NCBI GenBank assembly: GCA_036936605.1
Contig: JAUPFV010000004.1
Coordinates: forward strand, 180,872,807-180,936,806
From: Limnanthes douglasii subsp. nivea
Taxonomy: Eukaryota; Streptophyta; Magnoliopsida; Brassicales; Limnanthaceae
Length of the DNA stretch: 64,000 bases
Direction of reading: 5' to 3'
Positions 33,431 to 43,967 of this stretch are shown in pieces (position 1 is the first letter of the stretch; every line of letters starts with the position of its first letter). The position numbers and the translations under genes are program-made. Under the pieces are notes generated by a model. It was not told the origin of the DNA and did not search any database. It worked only from the letters and a program-made list of their open reading frames with translations.

Positions 33431-34440
33431 TTGCAATACCAGAATAAAACACCTGATTCATAGAGGTTGCAAAAAGATGATATATCACCTTTGCGTTTAC
33501 GACCATCTCCTTAGAAGCCTTTTCGGCATGTACAGGCTCATAGTTATGATCCCTTCTGCGATTCGTTTATTACGCTATGTAAGGTTTTAAAAGGTGACCT
33601 TTGGCGAAAAAGGTACTATGTAATAAAAAAATACACGATTAGCTAAGGAATACACACACCGTAAACTCTTTTGAGGATTGACCATGTTAAAAACCGTAGT
33701 TTTACTACATCAAGATTTTCATAAAGAGTGAAGCATCTCTCTATTACGGTAAGACATATGACTTGTTCCCCAGTCAACCGAAGTCAAACTACTTTTTTTA
33801 TAATAATTTTATATAACTAGATTGCATATTCACATAGGGAGGAAATCACAAGATAACTAATGAGTAGCATACTTAACTGTATCAACAAGTTCGCGGAAAA
33901 ACATTTTGGTTATGCTACACACAACAGCTCTCAGTGGTACAGAGATCGTCTGGCTCCCACTAATGCTCACGAATAAGATTGATCGGACTCTTAAGACAAC
34001 TATCACTTCAACATAACATAACATATGATTAGAGGTGTCCAAAGTCAGTCACAATCACGGCCGTATGTTCGGCAAGGTGGAGGTAACAAAACACGCCGGA
34101 TTTTTGTCCTGTCCCATCCCATAACGGTACAAACATTGCTCCGTCACGGCAACGACAAAACAAGATGAGATTTACGTCCCGTATATTTGATATATTTCTG
34201 ACTCGCCTAAAACTCATAATAATTTTAAATTATTTTTAGTGGGTTTTTAATAGTCATGTCTGTAAAATTTACACAAAAATTCAATTATTTTTGATTTATT
34301 ATTATTATCGTAACCCATACAGTAATATAGTAGTAGTGGTGTTATTATCGTTTGATAAATGAGATCCACCTTTTGTTTTTGAAAGGTATTAGGGTTTTGT
34401 TTCCTCTAAGTAATGAAATCTTGAAGCCCGATCTACATTG
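33431..34440. other. Intergenic DNA, no gene recognised
   Basis: About 1 kb without a recognisable protein or repeat. The short open frames (for example 33312-33590 and 33857-34042) have no family signature. Confidence 0.4.
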
Positions 34441-34979
34441 TGCATGATTCACCTTCCATCAGAATGGTAAAAAGCTCACCTTCTATTGCGCCACTAACTA
34501 ACTGGAGATGTCCTACCTTCCGAGCTTCATATTCATCCACAGATCCCTGCCAAAACGAATGAAAACAATAAATCAACCTCAAATAAAAATAAAAGCAATC
34601 AAACACGTGATTAGCCTTTCATTCACATGTCTTGACTAATAAGTTAGATTCAAAATAATGGATTACAACCACAATAGTCTAGAAATCTCACTTCAAATCC
34701 TAACCAATTTCCAACCCCGAGAAACAACCCTATATATGAACAACACTCACCTTAACACCTACCTCGAAGAACCTGCCTCAAACTCAAAACTAAAATTACC
34801 TACAAAAATCATATGCAGGCACTACTAGAACTCTATCTAAGGATTTTATCCATAAAAATGTGAAGTTTGAGGATAAGGGTGATCACAAATCTCTCAAATT
34901 CTAAAAAAATGAAAAAAAAATTGGAATCTAATTCTAAACATACCTTTATTGGAAAGTTCTAAACTCGCAGACCACCAAT

Positions 34980-35500
34980 GACAAAAATCCATAATTATTT
35001 TGGTACCTTTGGTTTTAATGGCAAGATCAGTCTTACATTGTAGGGTCCAAGACACCTAATGATCGAACTTGGTCTTCATGAAGACATAAGGAAGCCGCAA
35101 AGGCGGAACATATGGACCATTGGCCATCATACCATGCATATTACAAAATGGAACCCCACCTTTCACCCAAGAGAGAATCCTCAATCATCCATGTTTGGAT
35201 CTCATTCTCATACTAACTAGGATACATGTATTATGAAGACACCATCAAGGTTCTTGTGAAGGATATTTGTAACCTTCCTTATAAAAATAGGACAATGTAT
35301 AATTGTTGCAAGATTTGGATCGAGCTGGACATATTTAAGAATCTATTGAATAAAATATAGATCAATATTTGAAAAACAGAAGGTCATTGGCAAGAAGTTC
35401 AATACGATGATAGGCCTAGCTATTCTTCAGATTGTTTCCATTTAGAACATAAACAAGTTGAATGCATAAATATTTTTGATAGCTAAAATACGACAAGAAG
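34980..35500 (+). pseudogene. LINE ORF1 remnant (DUF4283/zinc-knuckle type)
   Basis: In broken frames, KWNPTFHPREN (about 35140) is followed by YYEDTIKVLVKDICNLPYK (about 35235) and CKIWIELDIFKNLL. A GHWQEVQYDDRPSYSSDCF block then leads to a decayed zinc knuckle (LEHKQVEC near 35450). This order is typical of the ORF1 protein of plant LINEs with a DUF4283-type domain. Many stops are present. Confidence 0.5.
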
Positions 35501-36084
35501 AACACAATCAAAAGGCTCAAACCACAACTTCTATCAAACCTCAAAACCAACAGAATAATGTATCCCTAAGCTGAAATCCATATATGTGAATGAGGTGAAT
35601 CAAAATAACACATAAAACAAAAAAAACAATGCAAGTTCATGAAGTACTTAACCTAGAACAAGCTTCAAGTGATCAAGAAACTTCAACCAACAGCCTGATC
35701 TACCATCCACTTGACAAATTATCTATATTTACTAGGAAAAAAGCTAACTATGATTTCCACCACATATTGAGAATACTAATCATACACATGAGATCAAAGA
35801 TGTTGAGATTATTGAAGCCTTTAATATTATTGAAACATGAATTCTGATCTCAGCAAACAATGACCTCAACTCATTGAAATCTGATACTTCATCTCCAAAA
35901 AATCAATACACTAGTAAGTTTCCTCGTCCCATATTAATACAATATAAGAAGGTAAAGAATTCAAGAAATTTATGAGTCATAAATTAATTAAAGTCAAGTT
36001 GAAACCACCTAAAATCCTAAATACTACAAAATAAATTAGTTCAAAGGGTTTCCCATGCCTAATGTTGGCTCTTCAAAATAACAA

Positions 36085-37475
36085 TTACAATTCTATGTTG
36101 GAATGTAAAAGGTATTGGTAACACTGGTACTATATGTAGGCTCAAATCCATCATTAGAACGGATTGATTTCCCTGTTATTCACGACCTGTGATTACTGAT
36201 ATTCATTTAGTTAAGACTGCTAGACTTCTTGGCTATCATGATGGTATTGCTAACATTTCTAACATGATCTGGCTATTCTAGAAAGATGATTATATAATTC
36301 AAACACTAGAAAATTAAGAAAAGCTACTTTATATAAAGCTCAAACATACTACTCTAGAAAATGATTTTATGGTTTCTGTTGTTTATGCAAAGTGAATTCG
36401 ATATCAAACAAAAGCTCTCTCAGATAAATTAAGATATCCGACGATGAGCGATTTCAATGTTATCACTAACCCTAATGAGAAACTATCTTGCTCTTCTCTA
36501 TGTTTAAGGAGCATCAACGATTTCAACACCACTATCAATGACTGCCATATAATAGAAGATGGCTTTTCTGGCTCTAAATATACTTGGACCGTCTATCGTA
36601 AATGGAAGTGTTTGTATAGAGTGTTATACAACACTTTATGGTCCAACTATTTTGAAAATACCTTGATTAAACATTTGGCCAGAACGAGTTCTGTCCACAC
36701 CCCTTTTTGTATCACTATATCTGACTCCACAAACAAGATTAAATCCTTATTCAAGCTCCTAAAAATGTGTCTTCTTCACCTGGAATATTTAAGCATTGTT
36801 GAGCAAAGCTGGAATGAAGAGCTTACTGGCCTCCCTCTTCAGGGTTTTTGGTAGAAATTGAAAAGACTAAAGACCAAACTCAAGACTTGGGATAAAGAAC
36901 TTTTTAATTAATATATTCAATGCTATTGCACAATCTGAAAAAGATGTAAAGTTCCTTGAAATTTGTTTTGAAGAAACTAAGACACTAGAATATAAAAACA
37001 AGTTGGCTATTGGGAACATCAATATAATGTTAATTGGATAAAAAAATGGTGATAGAAAGTCTACTGCATTTGATAGCTATGTAAATAAGAAAATAAGAAA
37101 GAGTAACATACTCAAAATTTTGGAAGGCAACAATTGGATTGAGGATCAACATGAGCTTGATACTTCTGCTGTAAATCATACTAAGTCTCCTCTAACTGAG
37201 CACCGTATTCCTAAAGAGCTAGATGATCTAAAAAATGTTATACTAAATATCATTACCAATGAACATAAGAAGAATTTAATAGCCTCACCTTCTGATGAAG
37301 AAATACTTAACTATGTTAAAGCTATGACCTCCACTAGTGTAGCAGGTGCGGATGGCTTTAACACTAAATCCTTTTAACATTTTTGGGCTATAATTGCTAA
37401 GGAATTATGTGCTCCAATTGGTGTCTTCTTCAATGGTAACCATCTTCCCAAAGGAAACTACGCAACAATAATATG
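36085..37475 (+). pseudogene. LINE ORF2 remnant: endonuclease and start of reverse transcriptase
   Basis: CWNVKGIGNTGT (about 36098) is the usual start of the AP-endonuclease domain. Further on are the SVVYAK-like VVYAK (about 36382), SDFNVITNPNEKLS at 36447 (the GDFN motif with Gly to Ser), and DGFSGSKYTWTVYRKW. RT begins with LIASPSDEEILNYVKAMTST and AGADGFNTKSF (about 37275-37375), then FFNGNHLPKGNYATIICL (to about 37475). The rest of RT is missing. Stops break the frame in several places. Confidence 0.75.
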
Positions 37476-37479
37476 TCTT

Positions 37480-38043
37480 AGATGACTTGCTGTAAGAAGA
37501 TAATTCTTGGAAAACGCATTTCTTGTTCGTTAACGGATCTTGGGAGAATGATCGAGCTTATTCCAACGAGAACAACCACTCGAGACGATTCTCGCGCTCG
37601 TGGATATGCCAAAGTACTTATCTCAACATAATTCATATTTTTAGCTTTAGATATTAAATATACTGCTTTATTATTAGCAGTTCAAATGTTGAAGCTGCAA
37701 TCTTTGAGGAAGAGGTACACGATAGTTACGGAGATGACCATCACACGACTGAATACCTGGGCTTGGGAGAACTGGGTGGATGAGTTTCAAAGGTGCTTTA
37801 CGCCCTTGAACCTTATCAATAACCATGTTTGGAACTCCTCAGAGGGTAATCTGATTGAAGATCATTTGATAATACTCTTAAGGACGTCGTTGTCATGAAA
37901 ATGTTGAATTCTCCTGATGTGCGAGCTATGCCTCCCAAATGAAAGAGGGTGCCCATTCATCGAGTTCTAAAGAAAAAAGTCGTGGAAACCCATGTGCAGA
38001 TGAAAACAACGATCAATGTTATTGCCCCGGGAAACGTGGCTAC
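37480..38043 (+). pseudogene. Antisense-strand gene of element C, middle part
   Basis: ENAFLVRxGSWENDRA-type sequence at about 37508-37560 matches the FLFVSGAWENDK block of element B. A probable intron follows (GTACTT near 37615 to TTATTAGCAG at 37680), at the same position as in A and B. The next exon reads RLNTWAWENWVDEFQRCF, then NNHVWNSSEGNL. The frame is cut at 38043 by element A. The copy continues at 59827. The 5' part of this gene, including its promoter, is missing. Confidence 0.6.
38039..38043. repeat. Target site duplication GCTAC of element A, left copy
   Basis: GCTAC precedes the LTR at 38044. The second copy follows the other LTR at 59827-59831. Confidence 0.9.
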
Positions 38044-38404
38044 TGATAAGGTTTTAATTTGCTTAGGTAAATTGCTAGAGAGAAATTATAGAGAGAGAAA
38101 GTGCTTAAGAGTTTTTAGAAAAAGAAAACACAAGTACACAATGAGTTTCAAGTAAAAAGTGTTCAACCCCTTTATTAGATCTGTGTGGTCCTTTATATAG
38201 AGGAGCCAAGACTTAGTTGAATAAATGAATCTGTTACAAAAACGGATCAATTGCTATTTAGTCCTTACAAGTTATGTAAAGTCACAATAGCCTCCTAAAA
38301 CTTACATCATTCATAAATTAAAGACAAAACTTACACTAATTACAATCAAGTCCCTGAATTTACATTGTTTACAAATTTATTCCTAAAAACTCATTTCCAT
38401 ATCA
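38044..38404 (-). repeat. 3' LTR of element A (361 bp)
   Basis: It runs from TGATAAGG to CATATCA. On the minus strand it carries CTCTATATAAAGGACC. AGAAGCCCCCTAG at 38404-38416 is the polypurine tract in reverse. Confidence 0.9.
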
Positions 38405-38739
38405 GAAGCCCCCTAGTTATCATGTCTAGTAAATGAATGAGAACTAAAAAGTCTTCAAACCGTTTATCTTTGAATCATCAACCTGCCATAGTCAAATGAC
38501 CTTTGAATAATAACCAAAAGATTCGATGTAATCACTTCGAATAAATTCCAAACAAAATTTCCCTTTATCATGTTACTTAAGTGTTCCATCTTCGAATGTA
38601 ACAGTTACATGCGTAACGGTTATATTCAGTCGATGATGTAGATATGACAAGTGTCAAACATCTAATCCACCCAGCGATTCGTATTCCAACGTATCACCAA
38701 ATGGGTCTGTTCATCTTCACACGTCTTTACCTACTTTAG

Positions 38740-38747
38740 TATAAATA
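38740..38747 (+). promoter_or_regulatory. TATA box ahead of the antisense gene of element A
   Basis: TATAAATA lies about 160 bp before the ATG at 38902 and is followed by a TCATTTCAACTC-type leader. The same arrangement is seen in three other copies in this window. Confidence 0.55.
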
Positions 38748-39020
38748 CCATTCATTTCTCATTTCAACTCTCTTTACACACAACCATTCTAGAGAGAAGT
38801 CAGAGTTTTTTTGGCTACCTTCAACTGCTCCTCCCCTATTCCCAGAATTCTGACATCTTCCGATCAATCTTCATCTTCTCCGATCAATCCATTCCTGGTT
38901 TATGAGAAAGAAAACAGTAACAAAAAATTCGAAGGCCATCTTTCCCAAAACAGCAGAATCTTCTAATACTGATAGCAACCTGGTGTTCGGTTCTTACGAC
39001 TGAGACATTTCACTACGGTA

Positions 39021-39025
39021 ACTTC
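39021..39025. repeat. Target site duplication ACTTC of element B, left copy
   Basis: ACTTC precedes the LTR at 39026 and recurs after the other LTR at 49370-49374. Confidence 0.9.
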
Positions 39026-40168
39026 TGGTGTGGATAATTATCGCCTGAGGGTAGGCTTGCAATTTGGTTGGTGTTTTACAATAGTATGTGGGTGTTATGT
39101 GTTTAGAGTAGAGAGTAGATAGATAATTAAGCTGGCTGGTAGCAGTTAATTCTTATTCTTCACACTTATTGCAGGTGGTTGGGTATTTAGACCCTGATGT
39201 TTGGGCCCTTATGGGCTTTCGGGTCATGTTTAATGGATCCGGGTCATGTTCAAAGATCCATGAGCTCTTAAGTAAGAGAGCAAGTAGCTTAGTCAAGAAG
39301 TGTTTAGGGTTTTAAGTAATTTTATCATAGTTCGAACAGTCCTATGGTCTGAGTGTTCGAAGTGATCTGTCCGGTCCGGAGGCATCGGAGCGAACTGTCC
39401 TAGTCCGGGGAGTAGGGCTGTCGATGGTTCTCCGGAACCGAGAACCGGATCGGGACCGAACCGATAAGGACCGGACCGAGAACCGGACCGAATCTTAACG
39501 GTCCGGTTCGCGGTTCCATTCTAAAAACTGAAAACCGATAAGGAACCGAAACGAAAAACCGGTTAGGAACCGAACCGATAGAACCGATAGAACCGATAGA
39601 ACCGATAGAACCGATAAGGAACCGAACCGATAAAACCGACAGGACCGAAAGAACCGATACGGAATCGAACCGATAAAACCGATAAACCGGTAGAACCGAT
39701 AAGAAATCGGACCAATAAAACCGTTAAAACCGATTATTTATTATTATTATATATTCTTTTATAAATTATTGTACCAAAATTAATAGTTAATTACTAATTT
39801 TTTAAACTTTAGTTTTTATATCATTTATTTTAATAAAAAAAAATTAAAAATCAATTTTTAATTGATTTTATTTTTTTAAGTGGACCGAACCGGACCGAAA
39901 CGGGACCGGACCGAACTCGGACCGAACCGAACTCGGACCGAACCGAAACCGGAACCGAACCGAACCGGACCGAACCGGACCGGACCGAACCGAACCGAAC
40001 CGAAAGCTTAGCGGTTCGGTCCGGTTCCAAAAATTAGAACCGAAAGCTTAGCGGTCCGGTTCGGTCCGAACCGATAAGCTTAGCGGTCCGGTCCGGTTCC
40101 TTCAAAACCCGGACCGAACCGGACCGATAACAGCCCTACCGGGGAGCATGCAGAATTCAGACTCATCA
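39026..40168 (-). repeat. 3' LTR of element B, interrupted by a hAT element
   Basis: It runs from TGGTGTGG to ACTCATCA. The LTR parts are 39026-39412 and 40147-40168; the rest is the hAT insertion plus one copy of its 8-bp duplication. Without those it is 409 bp, the same as its partner. Confidence 0.9.
39413..40138. mobile_element. Non-autonomous hAT element (726 bp)
   Basis: Terminal inverted repeats are TAGGGCTGT at both ends. The 8-bp duplication CCGGGGAG lies at 39405-39412 and 40139-40146, as expected for hAT. There is no coding capacity. The outer parts are dense in ACCGAACCGG-type words and the middle (39735-39870) is AT-rich. Near the right end, AAGCTTAGCGGTYCGGT occurs three times (about 40003, 40045 and 40078). 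An empty site is given by the partner LTR near 49350. Confidence 0.9.
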
Positions 40169-40508
40169 GGAGCCCCTTTTTTAGGTGTTTGTGCAAATAC
40201 TCTTGCCAAAGACATGAAAAACAGTCCGACATCAGGGGTAGTTTTTATCCGGATAGGTCTGTCAATTTGGGCTATGGGTTTATCCGGACAGATAAAGCTT
40301 CACGAATTCAAAACGGTTTTTGCCAGAGTTCGTGGGACACGTGTCGCTCTCTGATTGGTTGCTTCAACCGTTTTTTCACCTTCAATTTCGAACCCACCTT
40401 CTTCGAAAAGCAACCTCTTAATTAAAGGTGGTGACATCAGCGCCGTCTTTTAATCATTGCCAAACTTTTCGAATTCTCCTAGGAATCAACTTCCTTTTTC
40501 AGATTTAC

Positions 40509-40516
40509 TATAAATA
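40509..40516 (+). promoter_or_regulatory. TATA box ahead of the antisense gene of element B
   Basis: TATAAATA lies 102 bp upstream of the ATG at 40618, with a CA/CT-rich leader between. Confidence 0.55.
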
Positions 40517-40617
40517 CAAACTCACTTTCTACTGTTTTACCATCTCCTTCAAATTTACTCTACAAAATCTCTCAAAGCTTTCTCTCTCTAAAGCAAAAAC
40601 TTTGTTTGATAGTTTAT

Positions 40618-43481
40618 GTTTACAGCGAGGAACGCTCTTGTCAAAGGCGGGTGGCTCAACCTTTCTGAGTTAGAGAAGGCTCAAAAAGTCGAAAGAGATA
40701 GACGGATCGCAACAGGGTTACCCACCTCGCCTGTTAATAGACCAATCACCTCTGCTACCGAGTCAGACCGAGGCTCTTCTTCTTCCAAAGGCACTAAGCC
40801 TAGAAAACTATTTCAAACCAACCTCTCCCCCATAATCTCTGGTTCCTCAGTTCAGGAATCGGAGCCTGCTGTCGAGCCAGGAGTTACAACCACTAGCATA
40901 AAAAAACCCTCTCCCTTCATAGCAATGTGATCGGATACAGAGCACTCTCCTGAGAAGCTAGTCGATAGGAGGAGAGGCCGATTGGTTAAAGGCCAAGGGT
41001 CTAAAAATACACCCTCTAAGTCGGGGGAAAAAGACAGCAGCACCGGGTCAGAGGTGCCTATTAGAGCCCCCAAGGACAGGCTGTCCGGAGAGCAGAAATC
41101 AAAGGGGTACTGAGGCCCATTAGTCCGGAGACAAGGCTGAATCAAATTTGAACCCTCCCCCCACTACAGCTGCTGAAATCCCTTCAACAATTATGGAGGA
41201 AGTGATGGAGGACTCTGTTGAAGAGGCCCCATTTGAGTCTGAGCCCTCCGGTCAGACCAGCAAAGAGATAGTTGCCAAGAAGGATAAGGGCAAGGAAAAA
41301 TTGTACTTGAGGCATCCGGATCTGCCGGAGAGCCTAGAAGGAAACGTGGGGCCTTGTTTTCACAAGGTCAGCGTTAATTACCTCCTCTCCTTACAAAAAA
41401 TCAACTACGCATTCATCCACACTGCTGAGCTGGGCAGGATGCATACGAAGTGGGGCATACCAGAAAACGTAAAGATCAGGATTCCTATACACCCGGAGAC
41501 TCTTATGGATTGCAAGTTAAGCGAAGTGGTCATATTCACGGAGTTATTCAACTGGGGGCTCAGGTTCCTATTAGACCCAGAGATTGTCAGATATTTCCAT
41601 CTGATAAAACTCTGTCCGAGCCAACTGAGCCCCAACTCTTGGTACACCCTCATGTCTTGCATCATGGCATCAAGGCTGTCCGGGATCCCTCTGCCAATGG
41701 AGGAGTTTGCTGCAGTGGCCAACCTGTGTAGAAACCACCACATCCCCTTTTACCACTTTAACATGGGGGATGACTTCAAGGCGGTGGATGATCTGTTGGA
41801 GGCAGAGAGGAATTGGAGGACCAAGTTCCTATTTGTCAGTGGTGCTTGGGAGAATGACAAGAAGATCAAATCCGGAGAGAACCCAAGCCTCCTCGGAAGC
41901 AGGTGGAGGAGTGACCGTAAGTTCTCTACTTTATAATTTTGTTTCTTCCTTTCTTTTCTAACGTAGTTCGAACTAATAGGTCTCACTTTTTCCTTGGTAG
42001 TACTGCCCAAGGAGTTTAGTGACTATCAGAAAGCCGGGCAGGTTACTTGTGGCAAGATTAATGCCTGGGCTGCTGAGAGATGGGGGAATCGATTCCATGC
42101 TGCTTTTACCAGTGGCAACTTGGCAAGGTCTCACATGTGGAATACCACAGGTCGGAGAGACTTGAATTGGGAGGAGCTCACCACCCAGCCTCCTCCAGAC
42201 GTTGTGCTTAAAAGGACCCATGAACCAAATGGGACACTCTTCCTGCCAGGCCGGGCCAAAGCCCCGAGCAAGATGAAAGGCAAGAAGAAGAAGGGCAAAA
42301 ATGTGGTGGGTGATGCTAACCCTCCTGATGCAGAGAAGGATGCTCCAACAGATCCGGAGGGGCTAGCCCAGAGCCAAATTGATGCTGCTCTCCTGGAAGT
42401 GGCGGAGCAAGAGACTGAAAAACAAGAAGCGAACCTCCCAAAACCTCAAAGGGCTTCTAAGAGGAATCGTAAACAGGGAAGCGAAGGCACAGACCAGGAG
42501 GCCAAGAAGAAGAAAACTTCTAAGGTAGACGAGCTTTCTCTCCGGGCTCCGGAGCCTTCTGTCCATGCTGACCCTACTGACCCAACACATGCCGAGGAGA
42601 TTCCGGGCGACTTTCATACTGATGAGGTTGAGGGGGGAGATATCAACATCGATGGAGTTGACATCACCGGTCTTGGTGAGCTTGGTGAATACTTCCTCAA
42701 TCTTCCCAGAGATGACTTTGCCGGGCCTTACCTTCCTCCAAGCACCTCCAACACGGTCACTTTTAATGGTAAGACTTTTAGTGTTTCTAGTGAAAGGGAT
42801 CCCATAGCCCACCCTTTGTTGAGTAACGTGCAACCTGTACTTGCGTTGGAGAGACAAGTTCGAAATCAGGCTGATATCATCAAAGATCTCAAGTCTGACA
42901 AAGAGAAGCTGTCCGACGACCTTCGTACTGCCACTTCCAATGCTGACATGTTAAAGGAAGAAAACGAGGAGTTGAAGAGAAACCAAAAGGCAAGCACCAC
43001 AAAAGTCGCCACTTTAGAGGAAACCATTAAAGACCTCCGGGAGAAACTGTCCGGTTTGGAGAAAGACCTTGCTACCTCAAATGGAGAATCCAATGCCAAA
43101 TATCAAATTATCTCCAACTTGACCAACGACAAGATTGCCCTTGAAAATGTACGGGAGCAGGAGGCCAAGATCCAAGCCAAGATCAATGCTTATGCTACCA
43201 GAATGATCGACAGTCAGGAGGAAATGTATGCCAAGGTGAGGTCTGACATGGTTCTACTCTTCCACGAGAAGTTTCTGAAGAGGAACCTAGGGGACTTATG
43301 GCTTCATGTTGAGCATGAAGACCTCCCGTATCATACGATGGCCGAAGGCGACCGGTATGGCTACTCTAGTGACTCCTCAGATGACGAAGAACACACCGAG
43401 GAGAAAATTGGCGAAGAGAAAGATGATCCTAAGGGAAAGAAGGTAGATGAAAGTGAGCCATCTTCAAAGGCTCAACCTTAA
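40618..43481 (+). pseudogene. Antisense-strand gene of element B (nearly intact, one intron)
   Basis: The ATG at 40618 gives MFTARNALVKGGWLN. The first block ends with KKPSPFIAM, then TGA at 40927. The remnant at 11936-12437 has GGA there, so this stop is a point change. The frame continues from about 41148 with the central domain: WGLRFLLDPEIVRYFHL, then SWYTLMSCIMASRLSGIPLP and FLFVSGAWENDK. The intron is 41917-42000; splicing keeps the frame. Exon 2 has AAERWGNRFHAAF, basic clusters (KGKKKKGK), a long coiled coil (about 42850-43230) and an acidic, serine-rich end (SSDSSDDEEHTEE). The stop is at 43479-43481. The gene lies between the end of pol and the 3' LTR and converges on pol. The central block resembles PF04195. 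Role unknown; nuclear or chromatin work is only a guess. Confidence 0.75.
41917..42000 (+). other. Intron in the antisense gene of element B
   Basis: GTAAGTTC at 41917 and TTCCTTGGTAG ending at 42000 give an 84-bp intron in phase 1. Joining the exons keeps the frame across WRSD and LPKEFSDY. The interior is T-rich, as plant introns are. Confidence 0.75.
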
Positions 43482-43967
43482 CTTATGATTTACTTTGTTT
43501 ACTTTTTATTCAGATCAAAGTCTTTGGAAGGCCAAGGCATTCTTTTTTGTAATTGTGTCCGGTATCTGACCGGACAGGTTTTTTTGTTCTACTCTGACCA
43601 TTCAAAAGTCCTTGGAAGGCCAAGGCATTTTAAGTTATTTCAATGAATGTTTCTGTTTTGCATAAATTTCATCTTCTTTCATTGTTTGTTCCAATTTTGA
43701 TGACTAGAGTTTAAGTAGCCTTTAATTATTTCATAGTGAGAGTGTTTAAGTTCTCCGGCTAGAGTTTAAATAGCCCTTAGTTATTTCAATCCGGATAGTG
43801 TGACAAAAGACAAAACTTAAAACACTTGGAATTTTTTTTAAGAAGGCATCAAATTTCATTCAAAAGCCCGGACACCTCATTAAAACCTCCCCGTGCCACC
43901 AGGGAGGAAAAAGTATGCCCCCAAATATTTACATGGATGTTTAAACAAGTAAATATTTACACAAATG
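43482..43967. repeat. Variable spacer of element B with short duplications
   Basis: This stretch lies between the convergent antisense gene and pol. TTGGAAGGCCAAGGCATT occurs twice (about 43524 and 43613). A block with CTAGAGTTTAA, TAGCC and TTATTTCA also occurs twice (about 43704 and 43761). Short tandem duplications in this part are known from Tat/Ogre elements. Confidence 0.6.

Larger units (their letters stand above)
34960..37475 (+). mobile_element. LINE, 5' and middle part, degenerate
   Basis: An ORF1-like region (34980-35500) is followed by the endonuclease (about 36085-36860) and the start of RT (about 37100-37475). At about 37475 it gives way to sequence of element C, so its 3' half is absent. 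This is the reverse of the usual LINE 5' truncation and implies a later rearrangement. Start and target duplication could not be set. Confidence 0.65.

Noticed and set aside
41405..41743. Minus-strand frames opposite the antisense gene of element B
   Set aside because: They are shadows of the plus-strand frame, which alone carries conserved blocks shared with elements A and C.
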